DNA of 64,000 bases from Pseudomonadota bacterium (GTDB lineage: Bacteria; Pseudomonadota; Gammaproteobacteria; UBA9214), in NCBI GenBank assembly GCA_041395565.1, contig JAWLAI010000003.1:1-64000 (forward strand), in the 5' to 3' direction. The notes under the pieces were generated by a model. That model made no database searches and had not been told where the DNA came from. It worked only from the letters and a program-made list of their open reading frames with translations. Positions 1-8,646 of this stretch are shown one piece after another. The number at the start of each line of letters is the position of its first letter. Positions within the stretch are counted from its first letter, which is position 1. Position numbers and translations under genes: made by a program.

Positions 1-335
1 TGAACGTGCTGCTGGCCGAGGCCAACGTCCCCTACGACCTGCTCTACGACCTCGACGAGATCAATCCCGCGTTCCAGAAGACCGACGTGGCGCTGGTCAT
101 CGGCGCCAACGACGTCGTCAACCCGATGGCGCGGACCAACCCGGAAAGCCCGATCTACGGGATGCCGATCCTCAACGTGGACCAGGCGAAAAATGTCATC
201 GTGATCAAGCGCGGACAGGGCAAGGGTTTCTCCGGTGTCGAGAACGCCCTGTTCTACGGCGACAACACGCGCATGCTCTACGGCGATGGCCAGGCCATGG
301 TCGGCGAGCTGATCCAGGCCATCAAGCAGCTCTAG
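1..335 (+). CDS. pntB: NAD(P) transhydrogenase subunit beta, C-terminal part (partial)
   Basis: The window opens inside this gene and only about the last 110 codons are present. They match the NADP(H)-binding domain III of the proton-translocating transhydrogenase beta subunit, with conserved stretches such as VPYDLLYDLDEIN, GANDVVNPMA and PIYGMPILNVD. The enzyme transfers hydride between NADH and NADP+ coupled to proton flow across the inner membrane. The membrane domain lies outside the window. The gene ends at a TAG and is followed within 30 bases by a strong GC hairpin. Family assignment is secure. Confidence 0.95.
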   Translation, partial: NVLLAEANVPYDLLYDLDEINPAFQKTDVALVIGANDVVNPMARTNPESPIYGMPILNVDQAKNVIVIKRGQGKGFSGVENALFYGDNTRMLYGDGQAMVGELIQAIKQL

Positions 336-361
336 CAGGCGCCAGTCCCATCCCCCGGCCA

Positions 362-390
362 CGGGGCCCGCATCGGGTTCGCGGGCCCCG
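362..390 (+). terminator. GC hairpin downstream of pntB
   Basis: Two perfectly complementary 10-base arms (CGGGGCCCGC and its complement) flank a 9-base loop, 27 bases after the pntB stop. There is no T-run after it, so it may be a weak terminator or an mRNA 3' stabiliser. Confidence 0.5.
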
Positions 391-544
391 CCGTCGGGCC
401 ATCCCCGGCACCGGACACGGGTGCTATCATGCCCACGCGCAACAGCCCGGACCTGCGTGCGGCTCGCCTCAAAACGGTGCAACTCGGGGGGTGACGCAGC
501 CTGCAAATTGACGCGGGCGAGGCGCCATCCACCCGTCCCGCCCG

Positions 545-760
545 CGTTTTATACACAGCGGGCCTGCCGTTGGGAAAAAAATCCGAAACTTGACCCCGGT
601 CAATATTAGAAGCTAATCAACTACTACAAATATCTGTTTTTTATATGAATATATTTTTGAGCAAAAAAAAGACAATCTAACGCCAGCACTGGAAATATAG
701 GCACTTGAGCACCTCTGTCACAAATAGTCCACAAAGTTATCCACAGATTTTGTGGATAAC
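545..760. other. Candidate replication origin (oriC-like) or DnaA-regulated region upstream of priA
   Basis: The intergenic stretch 336-868 has no gene. It holds TTATACACA at 549-557, TTATCCACA at 737-745 and its exact inverse TGTGGATAA at 751-759. All three fit the DnaA box consensus TTATNCACA. Between them, about 600-720 is strikingly AT-rich against a GC-rich background. It contains TATCTGTTTTTTA at 631-643, which resembles the E. coli oriC 13-mer GATCTNTTNTTTT. Boxes plus an AT-rich unwinding element is the oriC pattern. A simpler reading is that DnaA regulates priA. Origin status is inferred. Confidence 0.5.
736..760. promoter_or_regulatory. Inverted pair of consensus DnaA boxes
   Basis: GTTATCCACA and TGTGGATAAC form 10-base perfect arms around a 5-base spacer. 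Each arm contains the strict DnaA box TTATCCACA. The pair lies 109 bases upstream of the priA start. Confidence 0.65.
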
Positions 761-868
761 CAATGCCACTCAATCGGATGAATGGCTTAGCCCTGAATCG
801 TGAGAAATCCTCTCAATCAGTGATGCTAAAGTGAGTTTGTCACAAAACCCTTTTTTCCCCGCTGCGCG

Positions 869-3067
869 ATGACACAGCCCATCCTGCGCATCGCCGTACC
901 GACACCGCTGCACCGCAGCTTCGATTACCTGCCACCGGGCGGGATGACGGCCGCAACGACACTGCTGCCGGGGCAAAGGGTGCAGGTGCCATTCGGCCGC
1001 CGCAGCGTCATCGGCATCCTGCTCGAGGTGGTGACCCACCCGGCGGTCGCGGCGACCCGGTTGCGGCGCGCGCAGGCCATTCTCGATGCAACGCCGCTCA
1101 TCGGAGCGGACCTCCTGGCGATGGTGGCCTGGGCCAGCGACTACTACCAGTACCCCGTCGGCGAGGCCTTCGCTGCCGCGCTGCCCGCGCTGCTGCGGCA
1201 CGGCCAGCCGGCGGCACCCGGCGCGACCCGGCGCTGGCGCCTGACGGCGGCGGGCCGGGACGTCGATCCGGCCACGCTGCAGCGTGCGCCGCGCCAGGCC
1301 GAGGTGATCGCCGCCCTGCACGCGCACCCGGACGGCATCGAGCGCGCCGCGCTGGCGGCACCGGCGGCCGTACTGCACGCCCTGGCCGACAAGGGCTGGA
1401 TCGAGCAGGTGCGCGTCGAGCCGGCTGCCGCGGACCCGGAGACGGCGGCCGGCAGCGGCCATGACCTGAACCAGGCGCAGCGACAGGCGGTCGAGGCCAT
1501 ACGCGCCCGGCTCGACCGCTTTCAACCGTGGCTGCTGGAAGGCGTCACGGGAAGCGGCAAGACCGAGGTCTACCTCAACCTGATCGAGACGGTACTGGCA
1601 AGCGGGCGCCAGGCACTGGTGCTGGTGCCGGAGATCGGACTCACCCCCCAGCTGGTCAGCCGGTTCACGCGGCGCTTCCCCGTGCCGCTGGCGGTCCTGC
1701 ATTCCGGGCTCGGCGACCGGGAACGGCACGCGGCCTGGGAGCGGGCCCGCACCGGCGCCGCGGCGATCGTCATCGGTACGCGTTCAGCCATCTTCACGCC
1801 GCTCGCCCGCCCCGGGCTCGTGGTCGTCGACGAGGAACACGATGCCTCGCTCAAACAGCAGGACGGGTTCCGCTACTCCGCGCGCGACCTGGCCGTGTGG
1901 CGCGCGCGCCATCTCGGCATACCCGTGGTACTGGGTTCGGCCACGCCCTCACTGGAAAGCCTGTATAACGTCGAGCAGCAGCGTTATCAGCGGCTGGCAC
2001 TGCCGGAACGTACCGGCACGGCGCAACTCCCGGCATTCGAGCTGATCGACGTGCGCCACCAGCCACTGGAACACGGCCTGTCCGCCCCGCTGCTGGCACG
2101 GATCGGCCAGCACCTCGCAGCCGAGGGCCAGGTGCTGCTGTTCCTGAACCGCCGCGGCTTCGCCCCGACGCTGATGTGCTACGACTGCGACTGGGTAGCG
2201 GAATGCCGGCGCTGCGATGCGCGCCTGACCTGGCACCAGAGCGACAACCGGCTCCATTGTCACCACTGCGGCAGCCAGCGCCCGGTCGACACGACCTGCC
2301 CCGCCTGCCATGGCAGCGACCTGCATCCCCAGGGTCAGGGAACCGAGCGGGTCGAGCTGGCGCTGGTGGAACACTTTCCGGATGTGGAGATGCTGCGCAT
2401 CGACCGCGATACGACGCGGCGCAAGGGCGCGCTGGACGCCCTGCTGGAACGGGCCCGGCGCGGCCGGCGCCAGCTGCTGCTCGGCACCCAGATGCTGGCC
2501 AAGGGGCATCACTTCCCGAATGTGACCCTGGTCGGCATTCTCGATGCCGATCACGGCCTGTTCAGCACCGAGTTCCGCGCCAGCGAACGCATGGCGCAGC
2601 AGATCGTGCAGGTCGCCGGCCGCGCCGGCCGGCATGACCGCGCCGGTCAGGTGCTGATCCAGACCGCGCACCCCGATCATCCGCTGCTGCTCACGCTGGT
2701 CAGGGAGGGCTACCCGGCCTTCGCCCGTGCCGCACTCGCCGAGCGCCACGCGGCACGGCTGCCGCCGGTGACGCACCTGGCGCTGCTGCGGGCCGAAGCG
2801 TCGGATCCCGGCGCGCCGGTACACTTCCTGGACGGCGTCCAGGCGCTGATCCGCGCCACCGGCGTATCCGGCATCGAGGCCTGGGGACCGGTCCCCGCCA
2901 CCATGGAACGGCGCGCCGGACGCTACCGGGCCCAGTTGCTGCTGCAGTCCGACCGGCGCGGCAACCTGCAGCAGCTGTTGGCCACGCTCGTGCGCCAGCT
3001 GGAGCAGGACCGCGCCACGCGCCGGGTACGCTGGTCGGTCGACGTCGACCCCGCGGACACCTACTGA
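869..3067 (+). CDS. priA: Primosomal replication-restart helicase PriA
   Basis: The 732-residue protein has the full PriA architecture. The N-terminal 3'-DNA-binding domain (PLHRSFDYL, FGRRSVIGILL) is followed by a DExH helicase with Walker A GVTGSGKTEVY near residue 228 and a VVDEEHD box near 320. A paired zinc-binding cysteine cluster (CYDCDWVAECRRC, CHHC, CPAC) spans roughly 437-475, then comes the helicase C-terminal half with QMLAKGHHFPNV. PriA reloads the replisome at stalled forks in the cytoplasm. No clear Shine-Dalgarno precedes the ATG, which is the first in frame. The upstream region carries DnaA boxes. Confidence 0.97.
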   Translation: MTQPILRIAVPTPLHRSFDYLPPGGMTAATTLLPGQRVQVPFGRRSVIGILLEVVTHPAVAATRLRRAQAILDATPLIGADLLAMVAWASDYYQYPVGEAFAAALPALLRHGQPAAPGATRRWRLTAAGRDVDPATLQRAPRQAEVIAALHAHPDGIERAALAAPAAVLHALADKGWIEQVRVEPAAADPETAAGSGHDLNQAQRQAVEAIRARLDRFQPWLLEGVTGSGKTEVYLNLIETVLASGRQALVLVPEIGLTPQLVSRFTRRFPVPLAVLHSGLGDRERHAAWERARTGAAAIVIGTRSAIFTPLARPGLVVVDEEHDASLKQQDGFRYSARDLAVWRARHLGIPVVLGSATPSLESLYNVEQQRYQRLALPERTGTAQLPAFELIDVRHQPLEHGLSAPLLARIGQHLAAEGQVLLFLNRRGFAPTLMCYDCDWVAECRRCDARLTWHQSDNRLHCHHCGSQRPVDTTCPACHGSDLHPQGQGTERVELALVEHFPDVEMLRIDRDTTRRKGALDALLERARRGRRQLLLGTQMLAKGHHFPNVTLVGILDADHGLFSTEFRASERMAQQIVQVAGRAGRHDRAGQVLIQTAHPDHPLLLTLVREGYPAFARAALAERHAARLPPVTHLALLRAEASDPGAPVHFLDGVQALIRATGVSGIEAWGPVPATMERRAGRYRAQLLLQSDRRGNLQQLLATLVRQLEQDRATRRVRWSVDVDPADTY

Positions 3068-3114
3068 GCCGGTTGCAAGAAACCCGGGGGACCGGATAAT
3101 AGCCGCCTGGCCCC

Positions 3115-3199
3115 GATCAATGGGTCAGACTCGATTGATCTCGCAGCTGGACAACCCTGCGCAATCTTTGTGGATCAATCGAGTCTGACCCCATTGATC
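3115..3199. repeat. Long inverted repeat, REP-like hairpin copy 1
   Basis: The left arm 3115-3140 and right arm 3173-3199 are complementary over 26-27 bases, with one base missing in the left arm. Core GGGTCAGACTCGATTGATC. The same 27-base arm recurs perfectly at 39189-39263. It fills the priA-argS intergenic space and may act as a terminator, but its dispersed copies suggest a REP-type element. Confidence 0.8.
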
Positions 3200-3258
3200 C
3201 TCGCGCCAGCCCGAAATCGAACAATCTGCGGCCCTTCAGCGCCGCACTCCGGAACCAC

Positions 3259-5019
3259 GTGAAAGAACTGATCACCAGCAAACTCGCCGATGCGGTCTAC
3301 CGCCTGCAGCTCGCCGGCAGCCTGCCGGCCGAAGGCCTGCCCGGGATCATGGTCGAACGCACGCGCGAACGCACACACGGCGATTTCGCGACCAATTACG
3401 CCATGCTGCTGGCCCGGCCGCTGCAGCGCAAGCCGCGCGAGCTGGCCGAACTGCTGGTCGGGGCCATCGAACCCGGCACCGGTATCAAACGCATCGAGAT
3501 CGCCGGCCCCGGCTTCATCAACTTCCACCTGGGCCCCGCCGCCTGGCACGGCGTGGTGCGCGCGGCCCTGGAACATGGCGCCGGTTTCGGACGCAGCAAG
3601 CACGGTAGCGGCCAGCGCGTGCAGGTCGAGTTCGTCTCCGCCAATCCCACCGGCCCGCTGCACGTCGGTCACGGCCGCGGCGCGGCCTATGGTGCCGCGG
3701 TGGCCGACCTGCTCGCGGCCATCGGCTACGAGGTGCACCGCGAGTACTACGTCAACGATGCCGGCCGCCAGATGGACATCCTGGCCGCCAGCGTCTACCT
3801 GCGCTACCTCGAGCTGTGTGGCGATACGGTGGAGTTCCCGGCCAACGGCTACCAGGGCGACTACATCTGGGACATCGCGGCCACGCTGCATCGCGAGGGC
3901 GGTGATGTCTTGCGTCACCCGGTCGCGCTTGTATTCGAAGGCGTACCGCCCGACGCCCCAGCCGGCGGCGACAAGGAAGCGCATATCGACGGCCTGATCG
4001 AACGCATCAAGTCACTGCTCGGCGGCGCCAACTACCGCGAGGTGTTCGATGCCGGCCTCACCGCCATCCTCGGCGACATCCGCCGCGATCTCGAGGAGTT
4101 CGGCGTACACTACGACGAATGGTTCTCGGAACGCTCGCTGACCGAGAGCAACGCGGTGGCCCGCTGCATGGACAGGCTCAAAGCCAGCGGCCACGTCTAC
4201 GAGCGTGACGGCGCGCTCTGGTTCCGCTCCACCGACTACGGTGACGAGAAGGACCGCGTCATCGTGCGCGACAACGGGCAGACCACCTACTTCGCCTCAG
4301 ACATCGCCTACCATGCCAACAAGCTGGAACGCGGCTACCACCGCGTCATCGACATCTGGGGCGCCGATCACCACGGCTACGTGCCGCGCGTGAAGGCCGC
4401 GCTCAGCGCACTGGGCGACGACCCCGCCCGGCTCGACGTGCTGCTGGTGCAGTTCGCGATTCTCTACCGCAACGGCGAGAAGGTGCAGATGTCGACCCGC
4501 TCCGGCGAATTCGTCACGCTGCGTGAGCTGCGCCACGAGGTCGGCAACGATGCCGCGCGCTTCTTCTACGTCATGCGCAAGTGCGAGCAGCACATGGATT
4601 TCGACCTGGACCTGGCCAAGTCGCAGTCGAACGACAACCCGGTGTACTACATCCAGTATGCGCACGCACGCGTGCGCAGCGTGTTCCGCCAGCTCGCCGA
4701 ACAGCGGTTGCACTGGGACCAGGCCGCGGGTCTGGCCGCGCTGGACCGGCTGAGCGAACCGCACGAGGACGCGCTGCTGGTCAACCTGTCGCGCTATCCC
4801 GAGGTCATCGAGAGCGCGGCGCTCAACCACGAACCGCACCAGCTGACGCATTATCTGCGCGAACTGGCGAACGACTTCCATACCTACTACAACGCACACA
4901 AGTTCATCATCGACGACGCCCCGCTGCGCGATGCGCGCCTCGCCCTGATCGAGGCGACCCGACAGGCGATCGAAAACGGGTTGCGGCTGCTCGGCGTCAG
5001 TGCGCCTGACAGCATGTAG
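3259..5019 (+). CDS. argS: Arginyl-tRNA synthetase
   Basis: This 586-residue class I synthetase charges tRNA-Arg with arginine in the cytoplasm. The N-terminal additional domain (residues 1-110) is followed by SANPTGPLHVGHGRG, with the HIGH motif as HVGH at 135-138. The usual KMSKS is replaced by a VQMSTRSG segment, as in many bacterial ArgRS. The C-terminal DALR anticodon-binding domain is complete. The start is GTG; the length fits the family. It is followed 8 bases later by a SPOR-domain gene, so the two are probably co-transcribed. Confidence 0.97.
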   Translation: MKELITSKLADAVYRLQLAGSLPAEGLPGIMVERTRERTHGDFATNYAMLLARPLQRKPRELAELLVGAIEPGTGIKRIEIAGPGFINFHLGPAAWHGVVRAALEHGAGFGRSKHGSGQRVQVEFVSANPTGPLHVGHGRGAAYGAAVADLLAAIGYEVHREYYVNDAGRQMDILAASVYLRYLELCGDTVEFPANGYQGDYIWDIAATLHREGGDVLRHPVALVFEGVPPDAPAGGDKEAHIDGLIERIKSLLGGANYREVFDAGLTAILGDIRRDLEEFGVHYDEWFSERSLTESNAVARCMDRLKASGHVYERDGALWFRSTDYGDEKDRVIVRDNGQTTYFASDIAYHANKLERGYHRVIDIWGADHHGYVPRVKAALSALGDDPARLDVLLVQFAILYRNGEKVQMSTRSGEFVTLRELRHEVGNDAARFFYVMRKCEQHMDFDLDLAKSQSNDNPVYYIQYAHARVRSVFRQLAEQRLHWDQAAGLAALDRLSEPHEDALLVNLSRYPEVIESAALNHEPHQLTHYLRELANDFHTYYNAHKFIIDDAPLRDARLALIEATRQAIENGLRLLGVSAPDSM

Positions 5020-5027
5020 GCTGCGGC

Positions 5028-5624
5028 ATGGCACGCGATTACAAGCACCGCGCGCAGCCGCGCCGCAGGAAACCCGCTCTGTCGCCGCTGGTCGCCGTGC
5101 TTTCCGGCCTGCTCATCGGCCTGTTCGTCGCATTCCTGGTCTATATCAAGATGCAGGCGGCGCCGGTACAGCCGCAGGTGTTCATCAAGGAACCCCTGCC
5201 GCCCGAGGCGCTGCCGGCGCCGGCGGCCGGACCTGCAGGCAAGGTGCAGCAGGACAGCGCCGCCCCGGCCGAGCCGCCGAAGCCGCGTTTCGACTTCTAC
5301 ACCCTGCTGCCGGAGATGGAAGTCGTGGTGCCGGATCAGGAAATCACCGGCAAACCCAAGCAGGGCGTGCCGCAGGTCGAGCAACCCGGCACCTATTTCC
5401 TGCAGGTCGGCTCCTTCCGCAACAGCGCCCAGGCCGACCACCTGAAGGCCGAGATGGCCCTGCTCGGCCTGGAGGCCAGCGTCCAGAAGATCAGCATCGA
5501 CAACAAGACCACCTGGCACCGTGTGCGCGTCGGCCCGTTCCGCGACCTCGACGCGCTGAACCGCACGCGCAGCACGCTCAGGCAGCGCGGCGTGGAGAGC
5601 ACGCTGGTGAAGATCACCGGCTAG
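5028..5624 (+). CDS. SPOR-domain inner-membrane protein (FtsN-like)
   Basis: The 198-residue bitopic protein has a short basic cytoplasmic tail, one transmembrane helix around residues 19-41, a proline/alanine-rich periplasmic linker, and a C-terminal SPOR domain from about 120. The SPOR domain shows TYFLQVGSFRN, the internal repeat and VRVGPFRDLDALN. SPOR domains bind denuded peptidoglycan at the septum. The position just after argS matches the FtsN-like gene of many gammaproteobacteria, but FtsN itself cannot be proven because the essential N-terminal segment is poorly conserved. Confidence 0.88.
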   Translation: MARDYKHRAQPRRRKPALSPLVAVLSGLLIGLFVAFLVYIKMQAAPVQPQVFIKEPLPPEALPAPAAGPAGKVQQDSAAPAEPPKPRFDFYTLLPEMEVVVPDQEITGKPKQGVPQVEQPGTYFLQVGSFRNSAQADHLKAEMALLGLEASVQKISIDNKTTWHRVRVGPFRDLDALNRTRSTLRQRGVESTLVKITG

Positions 5625-6068
5625 TGACCGCTCACGGCTAGCCCGGTTAATTCCTTGGCAAAGTCGTCAAGAGACCAAAATCCGCTTCGCAACAGAGAGG
5701 ACACCGAGGACACAGACAAGGATTCTGTCGTCGTCGGGACTTGTCTGATTTGTGAAGATCCGTAATCGCCCCGGCTACAGCGCCGCATTGTGGCTTTGAA
5801 TTGCAGCCATACCGATCCTGCAGTCGTGGCAAGCAGGCAATCGCTTAAGGCCAGATGATGCCCCATTCCGGACTGCAAGCCATTCCTTCAATGAGGGACG
5901 TGTAACAGTCGGGAGGCGACCCGAACCGGAAGTTCAGGATTTTGCCTTGCATGTCAGGCAGGTACTGAAAGTTGCCGTTTGTGTTTTGGCAGCAGATCAC
6001 CTTCAGGAATGCCCACTCACGCCGAGAGAATCCCTCTCGGTGTGAGTAGGTTTGCAAAGGAATCAGTG
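5625..6068. other. Intergenic region, no gene seen
   Basis: No open frame here has coding character in either strand. An 8-base inverted repeat (CAGACAAG at 5713-5720 and CTTGTCTG at 5740-5747) is present but has no T-run. Composition is less GC-rich than the flanking genes. Confidence 0.5.
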
Positions 6069-6797
6069 TCAGCGTTTCTCGAAGCGCCGTGTGTCCTCGC
6101 CAGCATAATTGGCCACTGTACCGTCAATGACAGTTGTTGTTTTGATCTGCTGCACAACCTCAGCAAGACGAACCCCGGGGATAGCGCAGGTCATTTCCGT
6201 ATTAGGCATGCCAGTACGGACACGGCTTAACATACAGCCCACGCTGACTGCCACCTCATGCTGCTCCTTTGCTATTGCGATGATGTGACATTGCGGTTTA
6301 CCTTCGAAATGCATGTCGGGGAATGCATCCGAGATAGTCATTGCCTGTTTTGCGTTAATTCGCAAGAACACTACATCCGGCGTCTGACCGGCATCCTGCA
6401 ATGGTCCGTAGGTCACATACTTGTATCGCCCTTTAATCACCGGTATTTCCGGGAATATTTCCGGTGCCACCCATCCAGCACCGACCAACGCACTTACATC
6501 TGACTTGTCACCTACCTCATCCAGCGACCTGAAACCGTGAGTTACACTGCCAACACTACAGTTGGCATGATCTTCAGCTACTGTGCTGAAAGTTCGTCCT
6601 TCAGCCTTCATCCAGAAAACGCAACCGGCTGGTACACGACCTGTACGGCCATCGGCGGTGGCTGCCGGCATTTCGTCGTCAAATGGCTCAACGCCAGGCA
6701 AGGCTTCCTGGCTGAAGTGGATAGCAAGGGGGGGGTGCTGCAAACCCAGGGACTTTACAAGATCAGCAGCCAGTTTCTGGTTGTCCTGTTCCGGCAT
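6069..6797 (-). CDS. DUF169 family protein
   Basis: The 242-residue protein resembles the DUF169 (COG2043) family of uncharacterised cytoplasmic proteins. Several cysteines sit in characteristic contexts (AGCVFW, ANCSVG, PQCHII, VGCMLSR, MTCAIPG), which suggests metal or cofactor binding, but no activity is established. I chose the ATG at 6797 because AAGGAG lies 9 bases upstream; the open frame continues 23 codons further without a better site. It stands alone, with more than 400 non-coding bases on either side. Confidence 0.82.
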   Translation of the reverse strand: MPEQDNQKLAADLVKSLGLQHPPLAIHFSQEALPGVEPFDDEMPAATADGRTGRVPAGCVFWMKAEGRTFSTVAEDHANCSVGSVTHGFRSLDEVGDKSDVSALVGAGWVAPEIFPEIPVIKGRYKYVTYGPLQDAGQTPDVVFLRINAKQAMTISDAFPDMHFEGKPQCHIIAIAKEQHEVAVSVGCMLSRVRTGMPNTEMTCAIPGVRLAEVVQQIKTTTVIDGTVANYAGEDTRRFEKR

Positions 6798-7344
6798 CGG
6801 TTCTATCTCCTTGTTCTTGCTCTCGTTGTGGGTTCGGCCGCTAGTGCTGGTTGCATGAACGTCCAATCATATCCCATTCCGGTGACTGATTTGTATTACG
6901 GCATGAACGGGGCTTCCGGAGTGCGTAGAACTGCAACTCATTTACAGTTGAAAAGGTAGTACCGATTGCATAACGGGAACGGCGTATTCTGCGGCATTCC
7001 TGCCGTTTGCCATATTTCCCGGAATGACACGAACTGGCCGAACCCGGATCTACGCCTGCAAAATGCCAACTGGATTCCGGCTTTCGCCGGCATGACGGAT
7101 GTTGGCCGGTTAAGGCCCTACTAAAAATATGAATGACTGGATTCCGGCTTTCGCCGGCATGACGGTTGCTGGCCGGTACCGTAAGCACACGTCGCAGTGA
7201 CTCGATATCCGGGAAGGACATCGATTGCGGACCCGTTCGTTCACGCGAGCGCGAGCAGTATCGGCCGCTTTGCGCGCAGGAGCGACTCGTTGCGCTGCGT
7301 CTCTGCGCAAGGCCTGGTTTCAGTAGCAACATCAGCACCAGCCG
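6798..7344. other. Intergenic region with two REP-like copies
   Basis: No convincing gene is present. The notable content is a pair of identical 28-base direct repeats at 7071-7098 and 7138-7165, listed separately. The stretch 7166-7344 shows no feature I can name. Confidence 0.5.
7071..7165. repeat. Tandem pair of REP-like palindromic units
   Basis: Two identical 28-base copies at 7071-7098 and 7138-7165 begin TGGATTCCGGCTTTCGCCGG and end in CATGACGG. Each contains the imperfect palindrome CCGGCTTTCGCCGG. Related sequence occurs at 42838-42925. This type of unit is common in intergenic regions of proteobacteria. Confidence 0.75.
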
Positions 7345-7722
7345 TCATCCGTCCTTTTTCCTGAACAGATCGGCGAGCCCGGCGAGCGCCTTGTGCGAGA
7401 CGCCGGCGCCGGTCCTGCCGCTGGCGCTGGCCGCCTCCTGCTGTTCCAGGTAGCGCGCATGTTCGTTGTCGTGGCAGTACAGGCACAGCAGCTCCCAGTT
7501 GCTGCCATCGGCCGGGTTGTTGTCGTGATCGTGATCGCGGTGATGCACTGTCAGTTCATGCAGGTTGGCGCGGCCGAATTCGCGCCTGCAGCGCCCGCAC
7601 ACCCAGGGGTACAGCTTCAGCGCCTGCTCGCGGTAGCCGGCCTCGCGCCGGGCCCGCTCCTGCTGCGCCTGTGCCACGACCGCATCCAGGCGGCCGTTGC
7701 GGGAGTTCTTGTCGTTTGCCAT
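7345..7722 (-). CDS. HNH nuclease family protein, YajD-like
   Basis: The 125-residue protein carries a zinc-finger-like HNH module: CGRC, then LTVHHRDHDHDNNP, then NWELLCLYCHDNEH, as in YajD-type HNH proteins. The two CxxC pairs would bind structural zinc and the HH pair the catalytic metal. The N-terminus is a charged helix rich in Q, E and R. I chose the ATG at 7722 because AGGTG lies about 8 bases upstream; the frame runs 16 codons further. The cellular role of YajD is not established. Confidence 0.88.
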   Translation of the reverse strand: MANDKNSRNGRLDAVVAQAQQERARREAGYREQALKLYPWVCGRCRREFGRANLHELTVHHRDHDHDNNPADGSNWELLCLYCHDNEHARYLEQQEAASASGRTGAGVSHKALAGLADLFRKKDG

Positions 7723-7971
7723 GCGTTCACCTGCTCGTTTGCATCCCGGCGGGATGCTGGCCGCAATCACTGATCCGGTCTACAGCGGCATCGTTCGGAT
7801 CCACCCGCTGGAGTGGACCGTCCGCAAGTTGCGCCACGCCAGCCCTGCGCGCGCAATCCGCTCCCACGACAGTCGATGCACCTGTGGCAGCGGACCGTGT
7901 CCGCGAATTACACCTGCGGTGATTTGCTTGCCCTGCAGCAGCGGACCGCGTCCGCAATCTTCCGTACGGAG
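7723..7971. repeat. Intergenic region with repeated GGACCG..TCCGC units
   Basis: Short palindromic units of the form GCGGACCG(T/C)GTCCGC occur at about 7890-7905 and 7938-7954. A related element sits at about 49503-49520 (GCGCGGACCGCATCCGCG). They look like small dispersed hairpins. No gene is seen. Confidence 0.45.
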
Positions 7972-8472
7972 CTACGGCAGGACTGCCGGATGCGTGAACA
8001 CGTAGTCGTTCTCCTGCACCGGCGTATGGCAGCCGAAACACTCCTGCACGAAGCCGGCATCCTTGCCGTAGGGCGCCTGATCCAGTCCGGTCCAGCGCGC
8101 GAAACCCCAGCCGCCGGTGGCCGCATACCGGGCCGCATCCTTGACCATGAACTCGGCGTGCACGAAATCGCCCGGCACCGTGGCCTTTTCCCAGGCCGGG
8201 TGCGTCACGTCCTTCCATACCAGCTTGCCGAGGATGGCGCCGTCCGGCCAGGGTCGGGTCTGGCCGGCGCGCGCCGCCGCCACGGCCGTATCGTTGCCCA
8301 GGATCACGCGCAGCGTGTTGTTGTCGGTCCGGTGCGATACGCCGAGCACGCGCCAGTCGCGGTATCCCTCCGGCAGGCTGATGCCGTTGGGTGCCGGCGC
8401 GGGCGCCTCGGCCGCGCCCACCGCCCCGGCCAGCAGCAATGCAAACAGGCCACCGATCGGTTTCTTGTTCAT
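7972..8472 (-). CDS. Cytochrome P460 family protein
   Basis: The 166-residue periplasmic protein has a Sec signal peptide (MNKKPIGGLFALLLAGAVGA) and a single haem c site CFGCH at residues 145-149 near the C-terminus, as in cytochrome P460. Family members oxidise hydroxylamine or handle NO, using a haem c cross-linked to a lysine in characterised members. LPEGYRDWRVLGVSHRTDN and the HPAWEKATVPGDFVHAEFMVKD region fit the family. GGGAGG lies 7 bases before the ATG at 8472. Whether this copy is an enzyme or an electron carrier cannot be read from sequence. Confidence 0.88.
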   Translation of the reverse strand: MNKKPIGGLFALLLAGAVGAAEAPAPAPNGISLPEGYRDWRVLGVSHRTDNNTLRVILGNDTAVAAARAGQTRPWPDGAILGKLVWKDVTHPAWEKATVPGDFVHAEFMVKDAARYAATGGWGFARWTGLDQAPYGKDAGFVQECFGCHTPVQENDYVFTHPAVLP

Positions 8473-8646
8473 GTCATGCCTCCCGTCATTCCCGCTGCGT
8501 ACAGTCTGCCGGCGCACGCGCCCGCCAGCACGGCAGGGCCCGTCGCACGACGCCAGGCGATAGCGCGGCCGGCATGGGACAGGCTTCGCTACCAGCATAG
8601 CATCCCGGCCCGGCCCGCGACTGCCGCCACATGCCGCCGGCGCCGC

